A stretch of 64,000 nucleotides of DNA from Parasponia andersonii (lineage: Eukaryota; Streptophyta; Magnoliopsida; Rosales; Cannabaceae). The translations under genes and the position numbers were made by a program. The stretch spans positions 2,471,100 through 2,535,099 of the forward strand of contig JXTB01000002.1 in assembly GCA_002914805.1 (NCBI GenBank), in the 5' to 3' direction. Position 1 is the first letter of the stretch, and every line of letters starts with the position of its first letter. Below, in pieces: positions 33,702-46,592 of the stretch. The notes under the pieces were generated by a model. The model saw only the letters and a program-made list of their open reading frames with translations. It searched no databases and was not told where the DNA came from.

Positions 33702-36506
33702 GTGAATATATATGTTGATGAAGAATACGAAAGGCGATGCAATTCATTCTGATCAATTAATTTAATTATTGTATTCGTGTGACAAATCGTCGAACATATT
33801 CATATCAAATTAAGTTGTGCAGGGCTGAACGACATGTTGCTTCTGAACAAGTTGTTGAGAAGTAAATGACGTATCATTTCACTTCACGGTGCCAATTGCA
33901 ACTGGCAACTTCAGTTTAATTAGTGATCAGCATTTTTAGGATCAAGAAAGCAATATATCTTAAAAAAGAATGATAGAAGCATTTTTTTTTTATACTTTTT
34001 TCTTTTGTATTTTTTTAGTCTTATTATTTTATATGTAGATTTTATTATGATTTATTGTACTATTAAAATATTAAATTAGATTGATTTTAGTATTAAAAAT
34101 TAAAAAAAAAAAAAAAAAACGTATTTAACATTCCTAGTTTTAAAAAGAGTTGTCTTTTAACTACATCAGTACTGTGAATTGCGAGGTTCCCAAATAGGTA
34201 AGATAGGCCCAATTCTCATTTCATTAATAGTCTTTTATTACACATTTTGTTTAATATATTAGTCAATTGCAATGGCTAGATGCAAATATTCACGTTTATT
34301 CAACATTACTTTGATCAAAATGTTTTCAATTCTTTAACCCCAATTTGTTTAAAAAAAAAACGAAGAAGAAGAAAATCATTCTTTAATCCCAATTTGCTTG
34401 GAAAAAAAAAAATGAAGAAGAAGAAGAAGAATTCTTAAATTGGGAATGCTCAAAGCACTCAAAAGGAACCCATTAGTTCAGGCGCTCGCAGTATGAAGAA
34501 TTGGGGAACTTTTGGTGATAAATATTAAATCTATTGTCAAAACTCGAAAGCCCTTAAAGAAATGTGGGTTTTCATCATTAATTGATTAATTAATGTACTA
34601 ATTAATTACTTAATTGAAGTTTGATACCCCTGCTGATATACATGTATTATTGTTCATGCCACGTTAGGCAAATAATCTTCTCGTAACATATCAACATTCT
34701 AATGATAATGTTATATGTTTCTACTAGGATGGACCCCTCAGTTTTCAACTCCAGTCCAGCTTTCAATGAAAATTTTCTATTGGTTATGTAAAACACTAAA
34801 TAGATTCTTGTCTGCCTAGAAAGCTTGGCAGTAAAATAAGTGGCTAGGTTGGTCACTAGAGAAACTGTTTGGGACACGGGAAAAATCCTGCATATATAAA
34901 AAAGAGAGATATTGACATTTACAAAATTTCAATAGCTATTTAACATTGGTTTTTGAATATGAATATTATTAAGCCCACAAATCCAAAATAGAGAATTAAT
35001 AGGATATAAGAATACAAGGTTTACTTAGGAGATATGCTTGAGTCCAATATCTATTTTTAAATTACAAAGGTAATCATAGGAGGTGTACAACTAGAATCTA
35101 ATTTGTTGCATTTAATTGCTTTTTCAAAATAAAATATTAAGAATTAAGAGTTCCAAAATGTCGGCATTGCTCTCTTATGGTCCATTCCTTGGCCAAAAAG
35201 CCTAAGGACACTTTCCCATCTTACTCATTGGAAAAAGTGGAAACTTGAAGACTCTTTAAACTTTTCAAACATTTTTAGAGATTTGTCTCTGGGAAATCCA
35301 AAATGGGATTTTTGAGTCATGAATGTAGGCAAATTATTTAACCAAAAAAAATGGGGAAAAAAAAAAGTAGACCGTTTATTATTATATGACTTTTGGAGAG
35401 GACAGAGAGTTTGGAGCATAGGGAACATGATGGCCTCCATGCTTACATATCCATGCCTGACCATCTTTCACATTATCAGTGGCTTCAAAAGGAGCTATGG
35501 GGTCTCTCAATGACATGAATCTCTTTTGAAACTCTCCCCAAAGGGCCAAGCTAAACCCCTTCTCTCTCTCATGGGTCCACACTAACTGGCAATTACTGAA
35601 TTTTTACTGACTCAGTCCGAGTTTTTCCCCAACCTGAACATTAAGAGTGACAACATGTTTATTTCAGCACCATATGGTAGTAGCAGCCCCAAATTCTTGT
35701 GGTGAGCCACTAAGGATAAGCTGATTTTGGTGTTGGTTTTACTGTTTAATACTCCAAGTTGTTGCTCTTAGTAAGCAACTTTGCCATTTCAAGCTCAGCT
35801 GCAGTAAAAAGTGAATTTTAGTGCTGAGAAAATCTTCTATTTAGAATGTTGAAGTTTAATTGATAATTTGACACCACTAATCTAGGGAGGAAGGGAAAAT
35901 GTTTGTTGACAGAGATTTTATTAGATAAACCTGTTTGACTTGTATATATGTGATAGATATACTTATTAAAAGTGATAAAGCAAATTAAAAGGAACATCAT
36001 ACATATATATATATATATGGATCTATATTTTTCAATGAAAGATAGGGTTCCAATCTTAATCCTGAAGATAAAAGATAAGGTAGTTATCAACTAAGCCAAA
36101 TTTGTGATCTCTATAAAAATGAATTTAATTTTTACAACTTATAGTAATACATCAAATGAAACTTGTAATTAAGTTGCATCCCTTTAATTTTATCCAATTT
36201 GCGAACATGCTTTATTTTCTAACGTTAACTACTTAGTCCTAATATTCTTTAGAAAAAGGGTGTAACTAATTATTCCCTCTATCAAAACTTCCTTCTATAC
36301 TCAAACTTGGATCAGTGGGTGGCATTAATTTGAATCTGTTTGCTTAAAAAATAACGGATGTCACAAGAAAATTGCCTATAAAAGGACCCGACGCTAATAT
36401 TGGTAAGCCCCAGTTATAAATATTATATATGAGACCCGCAATTCTACTGGTGAGTGGTGTTATACCAAATTGGAATTCTTTCAGGAGTTTCTTTTCTATA
36501 GTTTAG
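33256..36506. other. Gene-free stretch
   Basis: AT-rich DNA with a mixed (CA)n/(TA)n microsatellite at 33645-33701, A-rich runs, and a (GAA)n patch near 34365-34430. A slightly less AT-rich part at 35380-35600 has no convincing frame on either strand. Confidence 0.4.
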
Positions 36507-36986
36507 AGGGTTAATGGCATAAGTGGTCCAAAACTATCCAACTAGTTATAATTTGGACCCAAAGTTCTAAATTTGGCAACTAAGTCTTCCAATTTTTTAA
36601 TTCTATGCAAAAGTTGGTCCATGGGCTATCAAAATCGTAATAAGTTAAATCTGGGATTGAAAATACACATGGGAGCATGTGTAGAAAGTATGTTTAAGAG
36701 AAAATAAATTTAATAAAAGAATTTAAGGGGAAATAAAGATCCTTATAATTATAAATTTGGAGAAACTTCTCAAATACACTTTTAGATACTACCATCTACT
36801 CTTCGTGCTTAATTTCCATTGAAAATTTAACTATATATTACAATTTGGATAATTTAAAAACGAAATTAAGTAGAATTAAAAAGTTTAAGGACTTAATTAT
36901 AAAAGTAGAATACTGGGAACCAAATAATAACAATTTACAATTTGGATAGTTAAAGGACGTTCAGGACCATTTGTGCCACAAGCCCT
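36507..36986. mobile_element. Fold-back MITE with long degenerate terminal inverted repeats
   Basis: The left end AGGGTTAATGGCATAAGTGG pairs with the inverted right end AGGGCTTGTGGCACAAATGG. Similarity continues inward with ACTATCC, TTTGGACCC/TTTGGTTCCC and TTTTTTAATTCTA. It is about 480 bp, non-coding and AT-rich inside. The long inverted repeats suggest a Mutator-like MITE. I could not confirm a target-site duplication. Confidence 0.65.
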
Positions 36987-38109
36987 AATTGAAACTCATT
37001 TCAGGTTAAACTCTTCTAATTTTGTTGAATTTTCAGATATTAAACTTGGTAATGATAAGAAAAAATGGGTGTGATGTCCAACATCAACACCCTTCTGTAT
37101 GACTTCCGATAAAGGACAGAGAAGGAATAAGACAGCAACATAGAGAGGAGGGGGGGATCACAAAGTCACGCACTAGCAGAATGATGCTTGGTGGAGCAAT
37201 TGAGAGAGATTCGGATTTTAGAAGAAAAACATTGTTTTTCCAAAAAAAACAAAAAAGCTTTGTTAAAAGCACGAGAGGAATGATATGGCGTGTATGGAGG
37301 ATATTGTCCTCTCTTTCTCACTCTCTCTCGTTCTTCGAGATAGATATTGCATTTTGGTATAGCAAGGCTCGAGAAGTATAGGAGATATTATTACTCTATT
37401 TGGTACCTTGGGAGAGGATCTGTTCGTTTGTTTTTGGGGACTTTGGTGGGGGCAGAGTGAAAAAATTTGTAAGATTATGGCCACTTGGAGTACTCTAACA
37501 TGTCTTGTTTGCTTCAAAAATCTTTAGCACACCTACGATGTATGATATGATGGATGCCTCTGTGGGAACCATTCAAATCAATTGTAAGTTGGGACATTCT
37601 TTTTTTTAAAAATTATGAAAAAAATTATTTTTTTTTAAAAAAAAAGTTGGGTTTCCCCAATTATATTGGCTTGCCAACTTAACAGTCAAAAAAACTAATC
37701 CAATCAAAATAAACTACAGTGTGGGGGAAGGTACTATTCAATTCAATTCAACTATGGTCCTTGTTAAGGGAGTTTAGTTAGGCATGTCCACCACTTGAGA
37801 ATTTCATTGGGTTTGCGTGACTGTAATCATCAAGGTTCTTCTAGCATGTGGCTACAATATTGTTCTATATGCTTGCAAATTATGTGTGTAGCTAGGTGAA
37901 TTATAAATCTTATCTTGTATTTATACCCTCCTTTATTTTTAATTCGAGATACTATTGTTTAATTAGGACAGCATATCATAATCGTTTACTAGCTACGAGC
38001 ACCAAACCCGTAGATTTGTTGACACAATTGTGCCAAAAGCATCCATATAAATGCCAAGTACTCATAACTATTGGTGATAAGAAGTGGTAATTTTTTACAT
38101 GATCCAGCA

Positions 38110-38620
38110 ATATAACTCGAAAATAACACAAAATAAATAAATTTAAGTATATTTAATTTTTTTAAAATAATTAATAAACGAATAAATTTCGAGTCAATCC
38201 TTATAACTCGAAAATCACTCGTATAACACGTTTAATTTAACAAAGTTTCTCTCGTGTCCATATCACACGACACAAATATGACATGTTTAGAATTAATTTA
38301 ATATTTTAATGTAGTTTTATTCAATTCTAAATATGTTTATATGTATTTAGTTGAATTAATATAATCGTGCTAAAATTGAATCATCGTATAAATATCGACT
38401 AATTTTGTCAAATGGGTCATAAATAGGTATATGACATATTTATTTAAAAAGTTACACGTGTTATATAATGTTACACGGTTATTAATCGTGTCGTATTTGA
38501 GTTTATATTTTTGACATATTTATTAATTGTGTTGTGTTCAAATTAAGATGTTATTATGTCATATGATAATTGTATCAATCGAAATTATATGACACAATAA
38601 CACAAATTATCAGCCTTATT
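38110..38620. repeat. Dispersed repeat, second member of the ACACGA-rich family
   Basis: It contains ACACGACACAAATATGACAT (38266) and several ACACGT/CGTGT words, among them GTTACACGTGTTATATAATG and ATTAATCGTGTCGTATTTG. It shares words with 4.1-5.3 kb. It is non-coding and the boundaries are approximate. Confidence 0.35.
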
Positions 38621-39399
38621 AGTGCATTAGATTAGAATCATTTTTCAATGACTTAGTATAAATACAAATGCATTGGTCTTTAGTTGTATTTTAGCATCGT
38701 ATATTTAGTTATATAGGATAACACTATATATCCCAATTATTATACTAATTTTTTTGTCCTAACACACGTAATAAGCGAGTTGTCGTCGTCTAATTAATGT
38801 ATTAAAATTTATCGCAAATAAATTAAATATTACTCGCTAATTAAGCAATGATAAATCACATATTATGTATATTAGTATTAAAAATTTGACAATATAGTTG
38901 ATAACTTTATCCACATAACATAAATTACGGGATGATAAAAACGAAACAACTCTTTGCAAAAAGTCAAATCAAGCAAAGTCAAACTAAAGAAAGGACAAGA
39001 ATAGGACTTATCGAACCATACCATTCAATTTCAACATGAATATATATTATCCCCAACATATATTAAAAAAACCAAGAATAAATAGAAGCCTAAAAGACAT
39101 AGAAATGATCCCCGTGAAACTGAATTTGAACAAAAAAAGGAAATTGCAAGAGTTGCGAATGTCACTAACATGCAACAGTGACACCTCAAAAAATGAGATT
39201 AGATTAGAGAGTGGTGGGGTCCATCCCAATAGGCAAACAAATTTTTTGCGCGCATGGTACAGTAGCACTCACGGTTGCTCAATTAGTGTTTTTTTTCTTC
39301 CAAAAAAAAATAAATAAATTTCCCAAAAACAATACGACTCTTCTCTCTTGAGGGAAAAAAAGGAGCCAACAATCCTCCACATGTGTGCAAAATGTGCGC

Positions 39400-39650
39400 G
39401 CGTGCGAGAGCATTGTATGGCGGCTGCTAAAGGCCCAAAGCCCGCTTTGTTTCCCATACCCAACAAAACCCATCAATTGTCGCCCAAACGAAGGGTCTAG
39501 TGGGGCCACAATGTCCAACAATAACAATGTTACGAGGGCCCACATTTGCCGAGCAGTTCGGACACACACCAAGATGATGTGGTAGCTTTTGTGGGCCCAT
39601 TTTCCACGGTGGTTGTCGGCCCATGACTGGGGGCCAATCATATTCAATTG
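39400..39650. promoter_or_regulatory. GGCCCA-rich patch, possible orphan promoter
   Basis: Within 250 bases there are several GGCCCA/TGGGCC-type words (AAGGCCCAAAGCCC, GAGGGCCCACA, GTGGGCCCATTTT, TCGGCCCATGA) in otherwise AT-rich DNA. Such site II-like motifs are known from promoters of growth-related plant genes. No gene starts within about 2 kb on either side, so its function, if any, is unknown. Confidence 0.3.
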
Positions 39651-39974
39651 GGGTGGGGTTAGAACTTTGGGAGTTATAGGTTTTGAAATACTCATTTCAT
39701 CCAAAAATAAATAAATAAATAAACAACAAAAAGAAAATAATGTACCTTTTTTTGTCTCTTCAACTTACTATGCTCACCTCCAAATAATTTTTTTTCCCTC
39801 TTTTAAAAAAAAATTATTAAATTAATCTTTGCTAAGATGAGGAAGAAGATTTTGGGTGGCGACTTTTCACATAAAAGTCCCTAACTTTTGTTTGAGAAAG
39901 AGAGATCTGAGAGAGTTTGGTTTACACTTTTCAAGTAAGATTTGGTTCAACAAAGTGGTTGACCATTTTGGGGG

Positions 39975-39979
<5 letters not shown>

Positions 39980-40011
<32 letters not shown>

Positions 40012-40034
40012 TATATTGGGGCTAAGCTTGCGTG

Positions 40035-40066
<32 letters not shown>

Positions 40067-40067
40067 T
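39980..40067 (+). repeat. Two (GA)n microsatellites
   Basis: (GA)n runs at about 39980-40009 and 40043-40066 are separated by a short unique stretch. They resemble GA-rich leaders of plant genes, but no coding sequence follows. Confidence 0.85.
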
Positions 40068-41213
40068 ACTCTTAAGATAGATAGATGAGATAGTGTGTTG
40101 AGTTTGGTGGGTGCATGCGCGTGCAGCACAAAGAGGGTGGGTTTTGTGGTCATAATGGAGGCTGCCAGCCACACCCATCAGATTTATTCATGACGCCATA
40201 CACTATGCATCATTCCTATTACTACCCCAAAACTATTTCATTCTGAACTCACAATTTTCCATCATTGCCTTTTCTCTCTTTACCTTAACATTTTTAATTG
40301 TTTGGTTTAAATTTAGTGACCCTTCTAGGCTCTATTTATATAGAAATAATTCAGTTTGTCGATAAATTCATAATCTAATTTTAAGTTTTCTTTTGTAATT
40401 AATAACAATAATAGTAGTAAGTATTGTAAAGTAAATTAGTTGACAACAGTGAGAATCTGACAAATAAGTTGTGATCATTTAAAAGTCACAATTTAGTATA
40501 TTACTAGTACTTAAAGCTTTTGTTATGTACTAATTATATCTCTCTAAATCTATAACTACCCTAGAAAGTATAACCTGTCTGCTAAGTATATGACTACTTG
40601 TAGACTTTTTCTGTAGAGAAAGCTTCTTCAATGCTGATGATTTTGAATTATTGATATATAATCTTCAGCATACACAATACCTTATAAGTCTTAAATTAAA
40701 AGCCAAGGTGAGACCGGCTACTTAGATGTGTTTGATTTGAGAGCAGTTGCCTGTGAAAACTTCCTTGGAAAGCCCACTATGCACTAATTACTTCCTTTTC
40801 CTTCAAAGTTACTGTTTCTCTGCTCAACTTTACACCCTCTCCACCTTACAAAGACAAATAAAATTCATTTGGTTTCCATTCTTTTGGCAAAAAGGCAATA
40901 AAAATAAATAGAAATAGGAATACAAAATACAAAAGCAAACCCAGTTTTATTGGGGATGTCGGACCGTATGTAGTTCTCAAATAATTGTAGGCCTAAGTTT
41001 TGTTGATACAAAAGCTTTGGCTAATCAAACTTGACATAATTCTTATTATTATGTTGTGATCAAATGAATTTTCATTTATTTCAAATTTCTTGGAGGGAAA
41101 ACGGAAACTAACCCTTTATTTGGAATAAGGTTTTGGCTAATAATAATTAAGAAGCTTAATAAATTTGCATGCTTTCAAAAAATACAAAAAAGAAATAAGA
41201 AATATAATAAAAA

Positions 41214-41850
41214 TGTTGATAGAGGTTTTATCAACAATAAATTTTAGAAAAAATTACGAGATGTGGCTTGTGTTAATAGGGTTATTAATCAAAGCAAATA
41301 AAAAGACAAAGATTTTATAGTAGTTCAGGCCCAAAAAAGATGAGCTTACATCCACTGTTTTTCACTATTTTCTGGAGAATTACAAGAACTCAAAATTATA
41401 ATGTGTTGTCTGGAAAGAAGAAAATACTCTTAAGAATTCTTTAGCTTCTCTAGATTCGAAAGTCCTCCTCTCCCTCACCGAAATATTGAACTCCCTTTAT
41501 ATAGATGAAGGTAGCTCAATATTCCCAATTATGAGAATGGGTAACAGTACAATCGAGTAATATAATTTGAGTAATAATATAAATGGGTAATCACTTAAAT
41601 TGAGTAACTGGTTGAACTTGAAAGAGAAACTTTTGTTTCCCTTTCCTTGTAGGTTTCCCGTTTGACTAAGCAGAGATTAGTCTCTTTTTCTTTCAAGTCA
41701 CACGTAACTCCTGCGGTGGAGGTCGCATATAACCTGTTCGGAGGAGATTGCACGTAACTTATACGGTGGAGGTCGCATGCAACCCTTTCAGATGAGGTTG
41801 CACTTAATCTTACTCATGCGACCTGACATAGGATTTTAGACCGCACAACA
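41214..41850 (-). repeat. 3' LTR of the Tat element
   Basis: On the plus strand it runs from TGTTGATAGAGGTTTTATC to GACCGCACAACA, 637 bp, with TG...CA ends. It pairs with 50083-50719. Confidence 0.93.
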
Positions 41851-42802
41851 ATTGCTCTCTAGCTTCATTAATTCTTTAGGATAAAATGGAGCTTCCTTTT
41901 AATGTAAGTGATTGTGAACTTAAAAAATACGACGTCACTACCTAGATTTGAGATCCTTGAAGAGTCGAAGAGTCGCCAGATCTTAAATCTCACCTTTCTC
42001 AAGATCACGCGTACCTTTTTCTGATAGACGAAAATACGTGTCGCCTTTTCTAAGAAAAATAGCAGAACTCGAGGAGACTCAAGGATATTGATGATGCTAA
42101 CTACCATCTCAACCGAATCGTTTCAAATTTCGAAAGATACTGATTTAATTTCGGAAAAAAATCAAATCCTGCGTAAACTTCAGCTTTTAGATCTGAAAAT
42201 TAAATATCTTGATCTACGGCTGTAATTTAGCGATATTCGAGGAATAAATATCAGAAATCAATCCGCTTCTGCCTTTTCATTACAGACTCGTTTTCCATCT
42301 CTCTAAAATTCCGAAGTATTTCAAAGCCTACAGCACCGTTTCATTCTTCAGCTCGCACAATTCTAGTATCTTCTCCGACAGAGTTCAGACCATATCTCAA
42401 TCCCTCCGCTTTCGAAGAAAGGTTAGTTCTTTCCTTCTCTCCTATTGTTTTTCGTCTGTTCTCAGAAAAACTTACAATTTCAATTCTAGGAATAGAAACA
42501 CATCCCATATTCAAATGAACTGGAATGAGAATTTTTCAGATCCCCATTTACCGGTTCATAGAATACTCTTACTAGATAATGGTCAGAGATAAACTCGTGA
42601 AAAAAGTTTCTAGGGTCTGATACCCTATTTTATTTTTTGACGAACTGCTCGAGCAATTTTTATGAATCCGTAGACCAATTAGAAAAAACTCGATGAGCTT
42701 GCTTGTTAGTATAATCCTAGGGTGAACCCCCAAAATTTACTAGCACATAGTGAAAATCCTTGATGCTCGCATAGGACTAAATCCATCCATATTTATTTTC
42801 AG

Positions 42803-44987
42803 ATGTCTAGTAGTGAAGATTTTAGGGAAGAGAATGCATTTTTTGGAGAATCTGACTCCAGTGTTATCTCCATAAACCTCGAAGACTACTTCGAACCAGA
42901 ATCCGAGGTAGAGATAACAGGGGTCAGGCAAAATAGTCCTCGCATAGGTGACCTCCCTCAGGACCAGTGGCCTCGACATATCAGGGATGCCCCTGCCTTC
43001 TCATCAGGATATCAATATGTAGAGAGGAATTGGTCATATACCAACATAAGGACGAGCTGCTCATCGAACAAGCTCAGCAAAATCGCGTGCAGCTATAAGA
43101 TCGCCATCCCTCTTCGCCTACCCATGGAATTCAATCGACCACACATACTACCACGCAGAATTGCTTCTTTTTCTGAAGCAGTTCTCAAGTGCGGTGTCCA
43201 CCTTCCACTTCATCTGTACATAAAATTAATTATCGACTACTATGGGGTCGTCCCTTTCTAATTGACTCCTAATACATATAGATACATGGTAGGTTTGTAC
43301 ATACTTTACCACAAACTAGGTTTAGAGACCCCTTCTCCTGAAGAGTTTGCTTGGTTTTACCAAATGAAATCAAACCCGTCAGATCTTGGCTTCTTTTATG
43401 CAAGCAAATGGTCGAACCAGATAATAAAAATGATCTACGGGATTCGCAACAACATGGGAATATGGAAAAATCTATTTTTCTACTTTGACTATGCAGATTA
43501 CGGCTTCTTTCAAAATTCCGGTAGGTAGTTTTTCAATTTATCACCTTTTTTCTATTTTGTTATTTTTATCCTGATCGCACTCGCATGTCATCGCAGACAA
43601 CAGGAAACGGCCCGGACTTTCCAGGGAACAGCTCGCAAGGGTGTACAAAATCAACGACCTTCCAATCGAGGAATTTGATTGGAAGACACTTGGAACTTCC
43701 AAGAACCTGGTCGCTTGCGGTCTACTTCCAAAGGGAGCCGCGTTCCCTGATCCCTCTGTCCGTTCGTCCGGACCTTTGAGCTCGAAGAAAAAGAAGCCAA
43801 GGAAACAGACGGATACAGGTGCCTCGTCTTCCAGACTTGGGAAACGAAAAGTACCTGCCGCCCCTCCAGCTTCGGAACCTTCCTCTCTAGAAACAGTGTC
43901 ACCACCAGCTCCTCAACAAGAAGAAGGTAATCATATATACATTTTCTAATTATCAATATATTATATCACCTTGTTCACTGACGTATCTGTACAGAGATGG
44001 TTATCGGTAGTGGCCTGCGAGCACCACCCTCCACTCTCGGGTCCATGGCAAAATCCAAAACACCCGAGAGTACTCCGCCATCGAAAGGGAAAGAGAAGGT
44101 CGACAACTCTAAAAAATGAAAAGTTGCCTTCGAGGACATCCCGGTAAGCTCGCATCCTCTACAACCTCAGACATCGAGCCACTCTGAACTACCCAAAGAA
44201 GTTGCCACCTCTTCGGAACCGATCCTGGCAGATAAGGATGAAGAGCTCTTTGCGCTCCTCAATCAATTACCAGAGAAGACTGGTATGAGTGCAGTCTTCA
44301 TTGATCACTTCACTTCCGAGGAGGGCTGGGAGCGGATGAAGCGACGATCTGCCAAGGTCGCTTTTGGTTCTGCGATGAGGATACTAGCCAATGTAAGTAC
44401 CTTTTTATTCTCTCCTCAAAATGTATTATTTCTTGGTATTGATGATTATATTTTCAGACCGCGGCTGCTGCTGTCCTGATACACGACCTAGTCCTCGAAT
44501 GCTTGGAGAAGGCCGAAAAAGTTGAAGAGATAACCCAAGCATTCGAGAACTCGGAGAAAGCTCGGGAGGAGAGAAAAAAGCCTTTGACTTGGAGAGGCAG
44601 CAGCTGCTTGAAGGCCTAGCCAAGGAGAAGCTCGAGAAGGAGAACCTCGAGGAGAAAGTCAAAGAGCTCGAGAAAACCATCTCTGAGCATCTGGATCGCT
44701 TGAGGGAGGCGACAACAGAGGCAGTTCACAAATCTATCGAAGAGTTCAAGGCGACTGAAGTCAAAAAGCTCGAAGATAAAGCTAGTGACATCACCTCGTC
44801 GACCATCATTTTTAACATCTTCTGCGAGCATCTGGACTTTGACTTCTCTATCCTTGGTGAGGACGTGGTCGAGCTTGTCCAGAGTTGGAGAGAGGATACT
44901 GCCAAAACTGGGGATGGTGGTGCGACCACCGCATACTTCAAACCACCTCGTGCTAACAGAAGCATCCCGATAATATCAATTCCCTAA
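42803..44987 (+). mobile_element. Antisense extra ORF of the Tat element, Transposase_28-like, intron-containing
   Basis: It lies opposite to gag-pol inside the same element. The first part contains the plant-specific domain known as Transposase_28 (putative gypsy-type transposon domain), for example LKCGVHLPLHLYIKLIID, DYYGVVPF and YILYHKLGL. A later part (44589-44987) is a long charged coiled coil rich in EKLEKENLEEKVKELEK. Between these lie segments bounded by GT and AG signals, consistent with the splicing known for such ORFs. The 3' end overlaps the start of integrase on the other strand. It is part of a fossil, and its role in the element is unknown. Confidence 0.75.
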
Positions 44988-45396
44988 ACAGCAAATGGCC
45001 ATGGACTAGTCATTGTAGTAAAAGGAACATGTACTTTTCTAGGAACAGTCGCAAATCGTTGATATTTATCACATCTCCTAGCAAATTCCATTATATCCTT
45101 CTTCATAGTCGGCAAAAAATACCCTTGTCCAAGAATCTTGTTTGCAAGTGCTTGCCCCCCAGAATGATTTCCATATATTCCTTCGTGAATTTCCCTCATA
45201 ATATAGCGTGCTTTTTCATCATTGACACACATAATGGCGAGCTAAAACTCTTTCGATAAAGCTTCTCATCATGGATAATATAGCGGGCTGCCTTTATGCA
45301 GAGTCGCTTTGCATCGTCTTTGCTTTCAGAAAGATCGTCATTTTGTATATATCGCATTATAGGGTCCATCCACAACGGTTTTTCGTCAACTGGCAT
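44940..45396 (-). mobile_element. Integrase part of the Tat element (zinc-binding N-terminus)
   Basis: The minus strand shows the HHCC-type region (HEGIYGNHSGGQALANKI, then CDKYQRF) and the beginning of the catalytic domain (GIDIIG, GGLKYAVV). Coding similarity gives way to the antisense ORF beyond about 44940. Confidence 0.8.
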
Positions 45397-45402
45397 AGTT
45401 AC

Positions 45403-46382
45403 TTAGGGTTCGACCTCGATACTTGACAATACAAGAAATTCAACAAGAACTACCTTCAACAACTCTGCATCTTTCGTTGAAGCGAGCTTAGCAAGGGCAT
45501 CCGCCCCGGTATTTTCATTGCGAGGAAGAAGCTGAATGTTATAAGCGATGAATGTTAAGAACAATCTTTGCACCTCCTGCAAATAGGCCATCATTCTTAC
45601 TCTTCTCGCTGAGTAATCACCCTTAACCTGACAAACGACCAGCTGGGAGTCGCTGTATACTTCAATCATCTCAACCTTCATTTCCTGTGCAAGCTTTAGC
45701 CCAGCAATCAGTGCTTCATATTCAACCTCATTGTTCAACGTTGGGAACTCGAAGTGAAGCGTACAATGAATGTTGTGCCCTTCAGGACTGATTAAAACTA
45801 GGCCCGCACCTGCTCCATTTTCATTCGATGACCCATCAACATAAAGTTTCCACAGCCTTGATGTATCTAAAGCAGGTTTCTCGAGTACCCTATTGGAAGT
45901 TCGACGTCATATGTGAATTCTGCAATAAAATCTGTGAGGACCTGACCCTTGATGGCAGTGCGAGGTTGAAAATTGATGTCAAATTGACTCAAGTCAACAG
46001 CCCACTTAAGCAGCCGTCCTGATACCTCAGGTTTCTGTAGAACCTATTTCAATGAGAAATTCGTGAAAATCCTGATGGAGTGAGCATGAAAGTAAGGTCG
46101 AAGCTTTCTTGATGCGATGACGAGCACTAGCGCCAATTTTTCCATCTCTGGATACCTAGTTTCGGCATTAAATAATCTTTTACTTACATAATAGACAGGT
46201 CGCTTTCCTCCTCGCGAAATTAATGCAGCGCTCGTCCCATATTTGGAAACAGCGAGATATAAGCATAATTCTTCTCCTGGGTTTGGCTTCGACAAGAGTG
46301 GAGGAGAACCAAAGTGCTTTTTCAACTCTTGGAACACCTGCTTGCATTCTTTTATCCATTCGAATCTCTTTGATCCCTTCAA
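45403..46382 (-). mobile_element. RNase H and second RNase H domains of the Tat element
   Basis: 46382-46044 is the RNase H attached to reverse transcriptase (KPVYYVSKRLFN in variant form, YPEMEKLALVLV). 45738-45403 is a second RNase H (NEVEYEALIAGLKLA, EVYSDSQLVVCQV), the archaeal-like domain typical of Tat elements. Confidence 0.85.
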
Positions 46383-46592
46383 TACTTCAAGGAATGGTTA
46401 GCATTTATCGGTTGATCTGGATACAAACCGACTCAGTGCAACTACTCTTCCTGCTAGGCTCTGTACATCTTTGGGTTTACGTGGAGACTGCATATCAATC
46501 AACGCTTGTATCTTCTCAGGGTTCACTTCAGTACCTCGTTGATTGACCATAAAACCCAGAAACTTTCCAGATCCTATCCCGAACGCACACTT

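Larger units (their letters stand above)
36987..41213. other. Gene-free stretch before the Tat element
   Basis: No gene is supported. It holds the dispersed repeat at 38.1-38.6 kb, a less AT-rich patch with GGCCCA words at 39.4-39.65 kb, and (GA)n microsatellites at 39.98-40.07 kb. The GA tracts create long meaningless open frames on both strands. Confidence 0.45.

Noticed and set aside
35470-35545. Possible microRNA hairpin (CTTCAAAAGGAG with CTCTTTTGAAAC)
   Set aside because: The paired stem is only about 12 bases and I recognise no known mature microRNA.
39867-40178. Frames rich in repeated Ser-Leu or Arg-Glu
   Set aside because: Translation of (GA)n microsatellites.
44426-44831. Minus-strand frames opposite the coiled-coil part of the antisense ORF
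   Set aside because: Shadow frames of the charged coiled coil; no similarity to integrase or other pol domains.
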